From the NCBI RefSeq assembly GCF_017565645.3, contig NZ_CP086136.1, forward strand, positions 7,113,501 to 7,177,500: a stretch of DNA of 64,000 bases, read 5' to 3'. The stretch is from Bradyrhizobium barranii subsp. barranii. GTDB lineage: Bacteria > Pseudomonadota > Alphaproteobacteria > Rhizobiales > Xanthobacteraceae. Numbering within the stretch: the first letter of the stretch is position 1; each line of letters begins with the position of its first letter. A program made the translations under genes and the position numbers. The notes under the pieces were generated by a model. It saw only the letters and a program-made list of their open reading frames with translations. It was not told where the DNA came from and did no database searches. Below are positions 33,186 through 42,501 of this stretch, piece after piece.

Positions 33186-33773
33186 CTAAGGCAGCAACGC
33201 CTTCGGCACACGATCAAAACTGTAGCTATGCGGCTGGTTGCGCCGCACGAAGCCGCCGACCTGCCAGGCGAACAGTGCGGCAAAGCCGATGATGAACAGG
33301 GCGCCGGCGAACTCCCCGATCATGAGCGCGCGGATCAGAAGCCCCGTCATCGCCACCGTCAGCACCGCCAGGAAGGCCAGCACCGCCGCATAGGTCTTGC
33401 GGCCGAGGCCTGCGGTCAATTCGGCGCGGCTGCCGGCTTGCGCCATACGTGCGTGCAGTTCGATGATGAAATCGCGAAAACCGTTGTCCTGCGGCGCCAT
33501 CAGCGCCGCGGTCTGCCAGCTCGTCGACAGGATCCTGACGCGGCCGCCGCCGGTGTGGCTGACATCGGCGCGAAAGCGGTGCTGCTGCATCGACACCGGG
33601 CGAAACGACAGCCGGATCGCCGAGATCTCGTCATAGCGCCACAGGCCGGAGCGGCCGGCGATGTGCCAGGACAGGCCCTCGTCCGTCAGCTCGAAACGAT
33701 GCGCCGAGCCGATCAGCGACGCCTTGTAGGCGTAGCTCGTGACCGACGGGCCTTGCGCTCCCGAAACCTGCAT
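33186..33773 (-). CDS. Hypothetical membrane protein
   Basis: This product of about 195 residues is not recognised. The N-terminal 120 residues are soluble and beta-rich (FELTDEGLSWHIAGRSGLWR, FRADVSHTGGGRVRILSTSW), reminiscent of a PH-like or DUF-type sensor fold. Two hydrophobic helices follow (AVLAFLAVLTVAMTGLLIRA and AGALFIIGFAALFAWQVGGF). The ATG at 33773 (MQVSGAQG) is favoured over one at 33785. It is divergent from another small membrane protein, with 79 bases between starts. Confidence 0.65.
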   Translation of the reverse strand: MQVSGAQGPSVTSYAYKASLIGSAHRFELTDEGLSWHIAGRSGLWRYDEISAIRLSFRPVSMQQHRFRADVSHTGGGRVRILSTSWQTAALMAPQDNGFRDFIIELHARMAQAGSRAELTAGLGRKTYAAVLAFLAVLTVAMTGLLIRALMIGEFAGALFIIGFAALFAWQVGGFVRRNQPHSYSFDRVPKALLP

Positions 33774-33852
33774 CCCCACAATCAATCCCGTCCGCGCAAT
33801 CCTGCCTGCGATCGGCTTGCGCGATCGCCCTCGCCCATCCTACAAGCGGGGC

Positions 33853-34287
33853 ATGGCTGAGACGACCTTTTTTCCGCGCCGCCTGATTCTCGGTGCCGCC
33901 GTGATCTCCGGCGTGCTGCTCGCGCTCGCGGTGCACATGCTGGGCGCGCGCTACGGGCTCGACCTCGGCGGGCTCTGGCATTCCGACACGCACGAATTCA
34001 TACCCGCGGGCGCAGCGATCGCCTGGTGGCTGATTGCCACGGTCGGTTTCTCCGGCGGCTATTTCACGGCGACATTGATGCAAAGCGCCGTCTCCGGGCA
34101 GATCCCGCAGCGGATGCGGCAATTCCTGATCGCGGTCGGCGTGCTGCTGCTTGCCGGTGCGGGCCAGGTGGCCGCGGCGCCGAGCCCGATCCCGTCCGTC
34201 TCGGGCGTGCTCGCCGGGCTGGCCGCGCTATGTCTTGGCGCCGTGATGGCGTTTTGCGGCGCGCATTTCGCGCTGCGCCGCGGCTAG
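33853..34287 (+). CDS. Hypothetical small integral membrane protein
   Basis: This 144-residue protein has about four predicted membrane helices (LILGAAVISGVLLALAVHML, AIAWWLIATVGFSGGYFTAT, FLIAVGVLLLAGAGQVAAA and SGVLAGLAALCLGAVMAFC). I do not recognise a family. An open frame starts earlier, inside the divergent gene, but the ATG at 33853 begins at a normal cytoplasmic N-terminus (MAETTFFPRR). It ends three bases before the converging cyclic-di-GMP gene. Confidence 0.65.
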   Translation: MAETTFFPRRLILGAAVISGVLLALAVHMLGARYGLDLGGLWHSDTHEFIPAGAAIAWWLIATVGFSGGYFTATLMQSAVSGQIPQRMRQFLIAVGVLLLAGAGQVAAAPSPIPSVSGVLAGLAALCLGAVMAFCGAHFALRRG

Positions 34288-34290
34288 ACA

Positions 34291-36690
34291 TCAGGCCGAG
34301 GCGAGCAGCCGCGGCCGGTTCAGCATCAACGCGACATCGGATGCGGGCCGCGGCTTGCTGAAAAGATAGCCCTGCGCCTGGGTGCAGCCCTCGCGCCGCA
34401 GCAGCTCGAGTTGCGCGTCGTTCTCGACGCCTTCCGCCGTGGTGACGATGCCGAGGCTGCGCCCGAGGCCGGTCACGGCGCGGATGATCGCCATGGAATC
34501 CTCGCGCGTCGCAAGCTCCGACACGAAGGAGCGGTCGATCTTGATCTTGTCGAACGGGAAGCTGCGCAGGTAGCTCAGCGACGAATAGCCGGTGCCGAAA
34601 TCGTCGAGCGAGATCCGTACGCCCATGGCCCGCAGCTCGTGCAGGGTGGTCAGCGTCGCTTCGCTGTTCTGGAGCAGCACCGATTCGGTGATCTCGAGCT
34701 CGAGCCGCCGCGCCGCGAGCCCCGAGGCTGCCAGCGCATCGGTCACGGATGCGATCAGGTTCGGGCTCTTGAACTGCACCGGCGACAGGTTGACGGCGAC
34801 ATCGACGTCGTCCGGCCAGGTGGCGGCGTCACTGCAGGCGCTGCGCAGCACGAACTCGCCGAGCTGGACGATGAGGCCGGTCTCCTCGGCCACCGGAATG
34901 AAGTTGATGGGGGCGATCAGGCCGCGCTGCGGATGGTTCCAGCGCAACAGCGCCTCGAAGGCGACGACGCGGCCGCTGGCGACGTCACGGATCGGCTGGT
35001 AGTACGCCTCGAACTCGTCGCGCAGCAACGCCGCGCGCAAGTCCATCTCCAGCAGCCGCCGCGCCTGCGCGCGCGCATCCATGCCGGTCTCGAAGAAGCG
35101 ATAGGTACCGCGGCCGTCCGCCTTGGCGCGGTACAGCGCGAGGTCGGCGTTCTTCAACAGCTCGTCCGGATTATCGCTGTCCTGCGGCGACAGCGAGATG
35201 CCGATCGAGACGCCGATCACGAACTGATGGTCGTCGATCTCGTAAGGCGCAGAGATCACCTCGACGAGGCGGCCGGCAAGGGCTCGCGCCGCGGCTTCCT
35301 CGGAGCGCCCGATCTGGACCACGGCAAACTCGTCGCCACCGAGGCGCGCCACGGTGTCGCTCGCGCCGACAGTGGCCTTCAGCCTGCGACCGACTTCCTT
35401 GAGCAGCGCATCGCCGATGGGATGGCCGAGCGAGTCGTTGATGTCCTTGAAGTGATCGAGATCGAGGCACAGCACCGCGAGCTGGTCGCCCGACTTCGCC
35501 CGGCCCAGTCCCTGCTCGAGCTGCTCGTGGAACAGCACGCGGTTCGGCAGATTGGTCAGCGCGTCATGGCGCGCCATGTGCGAGATCTTGGCCTGCGCCT
35601 CCAGCCATTCGGTAATGTCCTCGAAGGTCGCAACCCAGCCGCCGCCCTGCATCGGCTGGTTGACGACGCGGATGGAACGACCGAACCGGGTGACGACCTG
35701 GCTGGTCGTGCGGCCCTCGCGCGCGTCGGCCACGAGGCGCGCGAAGAATTCGCCCGCATCGCCCTGCCACTGGCCCTTGGCCTGCTCTTCCCGCAGCACG
35801 TCGACGAGCAGGCGGCCGGCGAGCGGAATGTCGGTGCGGCCGAGCAACGCTGCGTAGCGCTCGTTGAAGAGCTGGATCTTGCCATCCGCATCGAACATGC
35901 ACAGTCCCTGCGACATATTCTCGAGCGCGGTATCCAGCACGACCTGCTGGCGTCCCAGTTCGCCCTTGGCGCGGCGGTCGAGCAGAGCCGCCGCGAGCGC
36001 GATCGCGATGATCGCAGCGGCGGCGCTGGCGGTCAGGATCGACAATGAGGCCGGCGGGATCGACAGGCCGCTGATCACGACCGCAGGATCCGGCGTCAGC
36101 TCCACGGCGCCCATGGCGGTGAAATGATGCGAGACGATGGCAAGCGTCAGCAGCACCGTCGCGCCGAGCGCGCCCGCAAGGCTGTCGCGCCGGCCCGCAA
36201 CCACCAGGGCAAGCGACCCAAGGACGATGCCGAGGATGATCGAGACCGTCACCGTGCCGGTCGTCCAGCCGATGTGCGCGGGAATCTCGAGCGCCATCAT
36301 GCCGGTGTAATGCATGGCGGCAACGCCGCCACCAACGACGGCGCCGCCGAGCGCAACCAGGCCCGCCCGCGTCACCGACACCGAGATGCTCAGCCCGATG
36401 AAGGTGACCGCGATCGCGAAGATCAGCGACAGGACCGTCAGCGGAATGTTGTAAGCGCCGCCCGCACCAGGACCGTAAGCCTGCATCGCGATGAAATGGG
36501 TTGCCCAGATGCCGCCGCCGGCGACGACGGCATCAAGCGCGACCCACGATACGCGAGCTCCCCCGCGCGCCGCACGCGCGCGGTGGAACAGGCTGATCGC
36601 CGCCGCGCTGGCGAGCAGACACACCGCTCCGCCGAGTGCGACCAGACGCCAATCATGCTGATCCGTCAGGCAGTAAAGAACTTGATACAT
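34291..36690 (-). CDS. MHYT-PAS-GGDEF-EAL cyclic-di-GMP signalling protein
   Basis: This 799-residue membrane protein has seven N-terminal helices (about 1-240) carrying MHYT-type motifs: ATHFIAMQAY, AAMHYTGMMALEI and SHHFTAMGAVEL. These are thought to bind copper and sense gas or redox state. A PAS domain (ENMSQGLCMFDADGKIQLFN) comes next, then a diguanylate cyclase domain with intact RLGGDEFAVV, and a phosphodiesterase domain with FEALLRWNHP and ELEITESVLLQ. Both catalytic motifs are complete, so either activity is possible. Cyclic-di-GMP controls the switch between swimming and sessile life, which is of interest beside a flagellar locus, but no direct link is shown. Confidence 0.95.
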   Translation of the reverse strand: MYQVLYCLTDQHDWRLVALGGAVCLLASAAAISLFHRARAARGGARVSWVALDAVVAGGGIWATHFIAMQAYGPGAGGAYNIPLTVLSLIFAIAVTFIGLSISVSVTRAGLVALGGAVVGGGVAAMHYTGMMALEIPAHIGWTTGTVTVSIILGIVLGSLALVVAGRRDSLAGALGATVLLTLAIVSHHFTAMGAVELTPDPAVVISGLSIPPASLSILTASAAAAIIAIALAAALLDRRAKGELGRQQVVLDTALENMSQGLCMFDADGKIQLFNERYAALLGRTDIPLAGRLLVDVLREEQAKGQWQGDAGEFFARLVADAREGRTTSQVVTRFGRSIRVVNQPMQGGGWVATFEDITEWLEAQAKISHMARHDALTNLPNRVLFHEQLEQGLGRAKSGDQLAVLCLDLDHFKDINDSLGHPIGDALLKEVGRRLKATVGASDTVARLGGDEFAVVQIGRSEEAAARALAGRLVEVISAPYEIDDHQFVIGVSIGISLSPQDSDNPDELLKNADLALYRAKADGRGTYRFFETGMDARAQARRLLEMDLRAALLRDEFEAYYQPIRDVASGRVVAFEALLRWNHPQRGLIAPINFIPVAEETGLIVQLGEFVLRSACSDAATWPDDVDVAVNLSPVQFKSPNLIASVTDALAASGLAARRLELEITESVLLQNSEATLTTLHELRAMGVRISLDDFGTGYSSLSYLRSFPFDKIKIDRSFVSELATREDSMAIIRAVTGLGRSLGIVTTAEGVENDAQLELLRREGCTQAQGYLFSKPRPASDVALMLNRPRLLASA

Positions 36691-36809
36691 TGCCGGCCCC
36701 TATTCCAGCCGCACTAGAGCCGGCAGAGATGGACAGTCGGTAACCGGCTATGTGCCGGTTTCGGGAATGGTGAACAGAGAATGTGTGGGATCGCTCACAT
36801 TGAGTGCCC

Positions 36810-38228
36810 TTACGTCCTTGCGTCAGGTGCATTTGCGCCGAGGCCGATCACGGCGGCGGCGAGCAGCAGGACGGCCGCCGATATGATTAGCGACTGGTGA
36901 AGGCCCATCATGAATGCACTATCCGAGGCCACCAGCGAGCCGAACAGCGCAACGCCGAGCACGCTGCCGGTCTGCCGCGTCGCGTTCAGGACGCCGGCGG
37001 CGATGCCGGAGCGGGCCTTGTCGACGCTGCCGAGCAAGGTGGAGGTCAGCGGCGGCACCAGCAGGCCAAGTCCGCCGCTGATCGCGATCATCTGCGCAAA
37101 GATCGCCCAGTAGCTGGTCCCGGCTTCGGTCCAGAGCAGTCCGAGACAGCCGAGCGCCGAGATACAGGCGCCGGCCACGATGGTCGGGCACGAGCCGATG
37201 CGCTCGGCCAGACGCGGCGCCAGCAGGTTGACGGGCAGCACCGCCCCCATCATCGGCACGAAGGCGAGCCCGGTCCACCAGGCCGACAGCCCGTTGATCC
37301 TCTGGAAATACAGGCTCAGCACGAAGATCAGGCCGTAGATCGCGATGTTGACGAGGAGGCCGACGATCGTGGTCAGGGTAAACAGCTGGTGACGGAACAG
37401 CGACAGCGGCAGCATCGGCTGCACGGTGCGGCTCTCGCGCCAGACGAAGAGCACCGCGAATGCGGCTGAGGCGACGAATGCTGCGATCACGGCTGGATGG
37501 CTCCAGCCGAGCGCGCCAGCTTCGATGATCGCGCCGGCAAGCGTGCCCAACGCAGCGATCGCGGCGAGCTGGCCGGGCAGATCGATCTCTCGCGCGCGCG
37601 ACCGCGTGGTCTCGCTGGCGTAGCGCCAGCTCAGCCACAAGCCGGCAAGACCGATCGGCAGGTTGACCAGGAAGATCGCGCGCCAGCCGACCAGCGTGAT
37701 CAGTGCGCCGCCGACGAAGGGACCGGCAGTGAGCGCCAGGCTGGCGCCGGCGGCCCAGACCGCCACGGCGCGGCCACGCGCGCGGTCGTCCGCATAGGCA
37801 TGATTGAGCAGCGCCAGGGAATTCGGCACCAGGATCGCCGCCGCCAGCCCCTGGACCAGCCGCGCTGCAATCAGCACGGCCGCATTGGGCGACACTGCGC
37901 AGGCGAGCGAGGCCGCGGTGAAGATGGCGAACCCCGCCATGAAGATGCGCTTGGCGCCGATGCGGTCGCCGAGCGCACCGGCGGTCAGAATGAAGGCGGC
38001 AAAGGCGATGGTGTAGGCGCTGACCACCCATTGCAGCTCGGCGACGCCGCCGCCGAGCGATTTGCCCATCGCATCCAGCGCGGTGTTGACGATGGTGACG
38101 TCGAGCTGGACCACGCCATAGCCGAGGCTCATCGCGGCAAGCGTGAGGGAGGTCGCAAGGCGCGAGCCGGCACGCTGCGCGCCGGCTCCGTCGTCGAGGG
38201 GTTCATATTTGATGGTGCTGGCTCGCAT
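36810..38228 (-). CDS. DHA2-family MFS drug transporter (14-helix type)
   Basis: This 472-residue transporter has the DHA2 (EmrB/QacA) signature LDVTIVNTALDAMGKSLGG in helix 1, LTAGALGDRIGAKRIFMAG between helices 2 and 3, and AARLVQGLAAAILVPNSLAL in helix 4. Hydrophobic segments continue to the end, consistent with 14 helices. Proteins of this group export drugs or metabolites by proton antiport. No membrane-fusion partner (EmrA-like) or TetR regulator is adjacent. It is a single-gene unit; the CAT at 38226-38228 gives the ATG start. Confidence 0.92.
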   Translation of the reverse strand: MRASTIKYEPLDDGAGAQRAGSRLATSLTLAAMSLGYGVVQLDVTIVNTALDAMGKSLGGGVAELQWVVSAYTIAFAAFILTAGALGDRIGAKRIFMAGFAIFTAASLACAVSPNAAVLIAARLVQGLAAAILVPNSLALLNHAYADDRARGRAVAVWAAGASLALTAGPFVGGALITLVGWRAIFLVNLPIGLAGLWLSWRYASETTRSRAREIDLPGQLAAIAALGTLAGAIIEAGALGWSHPAVIAAFVASAAFAVLFVWRESRTVQPMLPLSLFRHQLFTLTTIVGLLVNIAIYGLIFVLSLYFQRINGLSAWWTGLAFVPMMGAVLPVNLLAPRLAERIGSCPTIVAGACISALGCLGLLWTEAGTSYWAIFAQMIAISGGLGLLVPPLTSTLLGSVDKARSGIAAGVLNATRQTGSVLGVALFGSLVASDSAFMMGLHQSLIISAAVLLLAAAVIGLGANAPDART

Positions 38229-38364
38229 GCTGCCGCCTCGGTTGCAGCCCCATGCGAAACATACGCTACCAGCCCGCCGTCATGTTTCGACAATGACCGA
38301 ATGATAGATGCGTCATACGCGAACGCCGCGCGGGATGACCGCGCGACGCCGGCAACGCCCGGCC

Positions 38365-38871
38365 CTAGCTCGCCGCGCGCAGGTTGACCTTGCTCTCAGC
38401 GAGCGTGGTCAGCTTCCTGTCGATCGCCTTCTCTTCTTCCAGCGTCTTGGCGAGCACGGTGGCGCAGTCGTTGCGGCCGAGCTGCTTGGCCCAGGCGATC
38501 AGGCTGCCGTAGCGGACGATCTCGTAATGCTCCGCGGCCTGGGCCGCATTGATCAGGGCGGCGTCCAGCACCGCCTTGTCGGCGACTTCACCGGCGGTCT
38601 CGTCGGCTTCCTCGATGATGCCGTCGATCGCCGGGCAGTCGACCGCCTTTACCTGCGCGCCGTGCATCTTGAAAACTTCCTCGAGCCGCTTGACGTGCTG
38701 CCTGGTTTCTTCGAGGTGCGTCAAAAAGCCCTGCTTCAGCTGCGGATCGGTAGCCTTATCTGCCATTTTCGGCAGCGCCTTGGTGAGCTGCTGCTCGGCA
38801 TAATAGATGTCCTGAAGCTGGTGCACGAACAGGTCGTTCATGGTCTTGATGTCTTTTGTGAACACTCCCAT
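38365..38871 (-). CDS. Ferritin-like DUF892 protein (YciE/YciF family)
   Basis: This 168-residue all-helical protein has the family pattern MNDLFVHQLQDIYYAEQQLT, LKQGFLTHLEETRQHVKRLE and AAQAAEHYEIVRYGSLIAWA. The E...ExxxH and Q...AEHYE residues form the ferritin-like di-metal site. YciE/YciF proteins are induced by osmotic, heat or general stress and have no firmly known reaction. The frame is open further upstream, but the ATG at 38871 (MGVFTKDIKTMNDLF) matches family starts and has GAGAGGATCGG before it. Confidence 0.9.
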   Translation of the reverse strand: MGVFTKDIKTMNDLFVHQLQDIYYAEQQLTKALPKMADKATDPQLKQGFLTHLEETRQHVKRLEEVFKMHGAQVKAVDCPAIDGIIEEADETAGEVADKAVLDAALINAAQAAEHYEIVRYGSLIAWAKQLGRNDCATVLAKTLEEEKAIDRKLTTLAESKVNLRAAS

Positions 38872-39314
38872 CGTTCCGATCCTCTCGGTTTCGGGAACAC
38901 GGAGGCGTCGGCTCGCACGAAAAGCCGATGATTCCGCCATGTTCGATTGCTGATGGAGCGCTAACCGGCGCACGGTACCGACGGTCCAAAAAAGCTCGCA
39001 TCGCTTGCGTTGGAACAATGCCGACTGCGGGCGGACACGAAATCATGTCAAGATGCGGACGCGCGTTCCAGGCAGGTGCCCCGACTCATATGCTTAACGC
39101 GCGCCCGATATGAACCACATATGACAAAAGCGGCGGTCCACGCAGAACCTATCGGTCGAACGCAGAACCTATCGTTGTCAAGGGCTGCACAAGTCGCTGT
39201 TTTTGCCTTAAATGAGCTACATCATGCCTAGCGGTCGAAGCCCATTTCGGGCAGTGATCGCACCCGACCGGCCAATGTCTGGCCGATCGGTCTTGCCCCC
39301 CGCCGGGAGGATGA
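38872..39314. other. Divergent intergenic region with spaced direct repeats
   Basis: These 443 bases between two divergent genes hold no gene I can support. They contain two copies of catatg near 39086-39124 and a perfect 14-bp direct repeat described separately. The stretch at 39060-39240 is poorer in GC than its surroundings, as expected of a regulatory region. Confidence 0.6.
39141..39174 (+). promoter_or_regulatory. 14-bp direct repeats, possible regulator site
   Basis: The sequence cgcagaacctatcg occurs at 39141-39154 and again at 39161-39174, giving a 20-base period (about two helical turns). The copies lie about 140-175 bases upstream of the MprF-like gene. Identical half-sites on the same face of the helix suggest a protein-binding site, though chance duplication is possible. 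Confidence 0.4.
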
Positions 39315-40397
39315 ATGCACGGACTGCTGCCCGCGCTGAAGCGCGGCTTCAAGAGATGGATCGGCTGGCGACGGCTCGGTGTTGCTGCGAGCGTCTTCAT
39401 CATCGCCTTCGCGATCACCACGCTTGCGCGCACTCTCAAGGACATCGATACCGGCGTCATCCTGACCGCGTTGACCGAGATTCCCCGCGGGAATATCGGG
39501 CTGGCGGCGATCTGCGTCGTCTTCGCGTTCTGTACACTGACCTTCTACGACTATTTTGCACTGCGAACGATCGGCAAGAAGCATGTGCCCTATCGCATCG
39601 CAGCACTCTCCAGCTTCACGTCCTATTCGATCGGCCACAACATCGGCGCCACCGTTTTTACCGGCGGCGCGATCCGCTTCCGGATCTATTCGGACTACGG
39701 GCTGAACGCGATCGACGTCGCGAAGATCTGCTTTCTGTCAGGCCTGACCTTCTGGCTCGGTAACATCTTCGTGCTCTCGATCGGCATGGTCATCCATCCG
39801 GATGCCGCCTCTTCGATGGATCAACTGCCGTCGTCGATCAACCGGCTGATCGGGCTCGGCGGCCTCGCCTCGATCGGCGCCTATCTGGTCTGGCTCTGCA
39901 TGGGCGAGAAGCGCCGCGAGCTCGGCCAGAAGGGCTGGAAGGTGGTGCTGCCCTCGGCGCCGCTGACGCTGGTCCAGATCCTGATCGGCGTGGTCGATCT
40001 CGGCTTCTGCGCGACGGCGATGTACCTGCTGATGCCGGCCAATCCGTCGATCGACTTCATGTCGCTGGCGGTGGTGTTCATCCTGGCGACGCTGATCGGC
40101 TTTGCTAGCCACGCGCCCGGCTCGATCGGCGTGTTCGATGTCGCCATGCTGGTCGCGCTGCCCGAATTCGGCCGCGAGCAGCTTCTGGCGACCCTGCTGG
40201 TCTTCCGCATCCTCTATTTCGTGATCCCGTTCGGCCTCGCCATCTCCATCATGGGCGCGCGCGAGCTCTGGATGAACGTGGTCGAGCCCTGGCAGGAGCG
40301 GCGGCGGCTGGCCGAGGCCTGCGCGCAAGGCAACCTGCCCAAGCAGGTAGCAGCGATGGAACGCGAGCGGTCGTTGCGACAGGCCAGCAAGCGGTAA
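39315..40397 (+). CDS. UPF0104 / MprF-like integral membrane protein
   Basis: This 360-residue protein with about eight membrane helices has family motifs DYFALRTIGKKHVPYRIAAL, SFTSYSIGHNIGATVFTGGA followed by IRFRIYS, and SHAPGSIGVFDVAMLVALPE. These match the flippase-type domain of lysylphosphatidylglycerol synthase (MprF) and the YbhN group. The synthase domain is absent, so it does not make lysyl lipid by itself; lipid translocation is a possible role. GGGAGG before the ATG at 39315 supports the start. The secreted SGNH hydrolase gene follows after 90 bases on the same strand. Confidence 0.87.
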   Translation: MHGLLPALKRGFKRWIGWRRLGVAASVFIIAFAITTLARTLKDIDTGVILTALTEIPRGNIGLAAICVVFAFCTLTFYDYFALRTIGKKHVPYRIAALSSFTSYSIGHNIGATVFTGGAIRFRIYSDYGLNAIDVAKICFLSGLTFWLGNIFVLSIGMVIHPDAASSMDQLPSSINRLIGLGGLASIGAYLVWLCMGEKRRELGQKGWKVVLPSAPLTLVQILIGVVDLGFCATAMYLLMPANPSIDFMSLAVVFILATLIGFASHAPGSIGVFDVAMLVALPEFGREQLLATLLVFRILYFVIPFGLAISIMGARELWMNVVEPWQERRRLAEACAQGNLPKQVAAMERERSLRQASKR

Positions 40398-40487
40398 GGC
40401 GGGCGGGCGACCGTCAGACAGAGGTTGCGGGCGGCGCAGCAATGCTCTCTTATTTCCGCCTCAACTTTGCCGTTGAACACGCGGGCC

Positions 40488-42437
40488 ATGATCCCTTTTT
40501 CCTTTCGTACCCTTCCCGCAGGCCTCCTGCTGCTTGCCGGGATTCTGACGTCTTTGCCGCTCGAGCGCGCCGCCGCGCAGGACGCCGGTGCGATGCAAAT
40601 ATCCTGGGAGGTGCGCAACCGCTTCCGCCTGTTCCGCGAGGAGCGCGACTTCCAGCTCCATGTCGAGAACGCGCGTAACCGCACCATCCTCGCCGCCGAG
40701 CAGTCGCTGGAGCTCCAGAGCGAGGGCCGCGGCTGGGCCCGCAACATGGTCAACCGGCTTTGCATCGACCTCCAGGGCCGGGTCAACCAGCCCTGCACCC
40801 GCGACAACGTCAAAGAGAATTACCTCACCCCGACCGATCATCCGGTGACCGTGCGCCTGACCGGCGCAGTGCCGGTTGGCGCCACCTGCGCCTGGTCGTT
40901 CGACGACGGCGACGGGCCGCAGACCTCGACTTTCGATTGCGCCGAGCCGATCAACCTGCGCGTCCGCTACGGCAAGCAGACGGTCGCGAGCGTCGACGTC
41001 TCCTCCGGCTCCGATCCGACCCAGCGCGTCCAGGCCGAGATCCAGGTCCGCGACATCTTCGTCGCCGGGCTCGGCGACAGCATCGCCTCCGGCGAAGGCA
41101 ACCCGGACCGGCCGCTGGCGCTGTCGGACGAGGGCTTCTGCTTCCGCTCCTATCTCGGTACCGCCGGTGCGCAATACTACCGGCCGAGCCGTGCCGGCTA
41201 TAAAGGTGGCCGCGCCTGCGAAGCACCCGACACGCTCGCCAACTGGCAGCATTACAGCGCGCTCTGGTTCAACTCGCCCTGCCACCGCTCGCTCTACAGC
41301 TACCAGGTCCGCACGGCTCTCGCGCTCGCGGTGCGCTACACCCACATCGCGGTGACCTTTCTGCCACTCGCCTGCACCGGCGCCAGCATCGGCGACGGTC
41401 TGCTGGGCTCGCAGCGCGCCCGCGAATGCCCGCCCGGCAAGACGGGCGTCTGCAACACCAGCGTGAACGCCCAGGTCGCCGAGCTGCGTGAGGCGCTCAC
41501 CGCGGCGAAAAAGCGCCAGCCGGACCGCACGCTCGATCTCGTGCTGCTCTCGGTCGGCGCCAACGACGTCTATTTCTCCGGCCTCGTCGCCGACGTCATC
41601 GTCGACACCGCGACCGAGCGCGCGCTGTTCCGCCGCTCCGGCGTAATGGCGAGCATCGACGATTCCCGCGATGCACTGGCGCGCGAGCTGCCGCAGAATT
41701 TCGCCAAGCTGCGCGAGGCGCTGAAGCCGCTCGTCGGCGGCGACCTCTCGCACGTGGTCTATGTCTCCTACGCCAATCCTGCACTCGCCGACGGCGGCGT
41801 GCCCTGCCGGGGCGGCCGCGCCGGCTTCGACATCCATCCGTCCTTCAACGCGGATCCGCAGCGCCTCGCCCGCGTCTCGACCTTCGTCGACACCGAATTC
41901 CTGCCGCAACTAAAGGGGCTCGCCACCTGCACGCGCGGAGCGCTATGCCGCGATCCCGAAGCCGACCGCATGACCTTCGTGGATTCGCACCAGGCGGCAT
42001 TCGGCGATCACGGCTTCTGCGCCCATTCCGGCAACGATCCCGAATTCGACCGCACGTGTTTTGCCGAGAACGGCCAGAGCTTCAATCCCGATATCGTGAG
42101 CGCGGCGAGCCAGCCGATGCTGTGCGGCCGCGGCGCCTCGGAGTATCGCGCCTACCTGCCGCGCGCGCGCTGGATCCGCGATGCCAATGACAGCTATTTT
42201 GCCGCGATGACCTATCCGCAAGGTCTGCCGGCGGCGAGCCAGCCGACCGACATCCACGACGCCACCTGGGGCGTGCTCTCCGCCGTCTACGGCGGCGCCG
42301 TGCATCCAAGCGCGGAAGGCCACGCCGCGATGGCGGACGCCGCACTGCCGGCCGCGAGCAGCGTGCTCAGCCTCGATGCCGTGCCGCCCGGCGTGACGCG
42401 CGGACTGTTGGCGCCGCTGCTGGGCACGCAGCAGTAG
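40488..42437 (+). CDS. Secreted SGNH/GDSL-type hydrolase
   Basis: This 649-residue exported protein has a signal peptide (FRTLPAGLLLLAGILTSLPL, cut near AAA before QDAG). An N-terminal beta-rich domain (about 30-170) includes a PKD-like CAWSFDDGDGPQTSTF. The SGNH esterase domain has GDSIASGEGNP (nucleophile Ser), the oxyanion motif LLSVGANDVYFSG, and the catalytic Asp/His region GAVHPSAEGHAAMAD near the C-terminus. The spacing between blocks is unusually large, with several cysteine pairs in between. The ATG at 40488 begins the signal peptide; an upstream open frame was rejected. Substrate could be a lipid or an acetylated glycan. Confidence 0.85.
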   Translation: MIPFSFRTLPAGLLLLAGILTSLPLERAAAQDAGAMQISWEVRNRFRLFREERDFQLHVENARNRTILAAEQSLELQSEGRGWARNMVNRLCIDLQGRVNQPCTRDNVKENYLTPTDHPVTVRLTGAVPVGATCAWSFDDGDGPQTSTFDCAEPINLRVRYGKQTVASVDVSSGSDPTQRVQAEIQVRDIFVAGLGDSIASGEGNPDRPLALSDEGFCFRSYLGTAGAQYYRPSRAGYKGGRACEAPDTLANWQHYSALWFNSPCHRSLYSYQVRTALALAVRYTHIAVTFLPLACTGASIGDGLLGSQRARECPPGKTGVCNTSVNAQVAELREALTAAKKRQPDRTLDLVLLSVGANDVYFSGLVADVIVDTATERALFRRSGVMASIDDSRDALARELPQNFAKLREALKPLVGGDLSHVVYVSYANPALADGGVPCRGGRAGFDIHPSFNADPQRLARVSTFVDTEFLPQLKGLATCTRGALCRDPEADRMTFVDSHQAAFGDHGFCAHSGNDPEFDRTCFAENGQSFNPDIVSAASQPMLCGRGASEYRAYLPRARWIRDANDSYFAAMTYPQGLPAASQPTDIHDATWGVLSAVYGGAVHPSAEGHAAMADAALPAASSVLSLDAVPPGVTRGLLAPLLGTQQ

Positions 42438-42457
42438 CCAACGCGAAGACATCGTGG

Positions 42458-42484
42458 CCCGGACAGAGCGCAGCGAAATCCGGG
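42458..42484. repeat. Fragment of a palindromic intergenic repeat
   Basis: The arms cccgga (42458-42463) and tccggg (42479-42484) flank agcgcagcgaaa, the layout of a frequent Bradyrhizobium intergenic palindrome. It lies between two converging genes and may serve as a terminator for both. Confidence 0.5.
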
Positions 42485-42501
42485 AGCGTGCCGGGCAATG
42501 A

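Noticed and set aside
34411..36048. A 545-codon frame opposite the GGDEF-EAL gene.
   Set aside because: It is antisense to a multi-domain gene with intact active sites; composition is low complexity.
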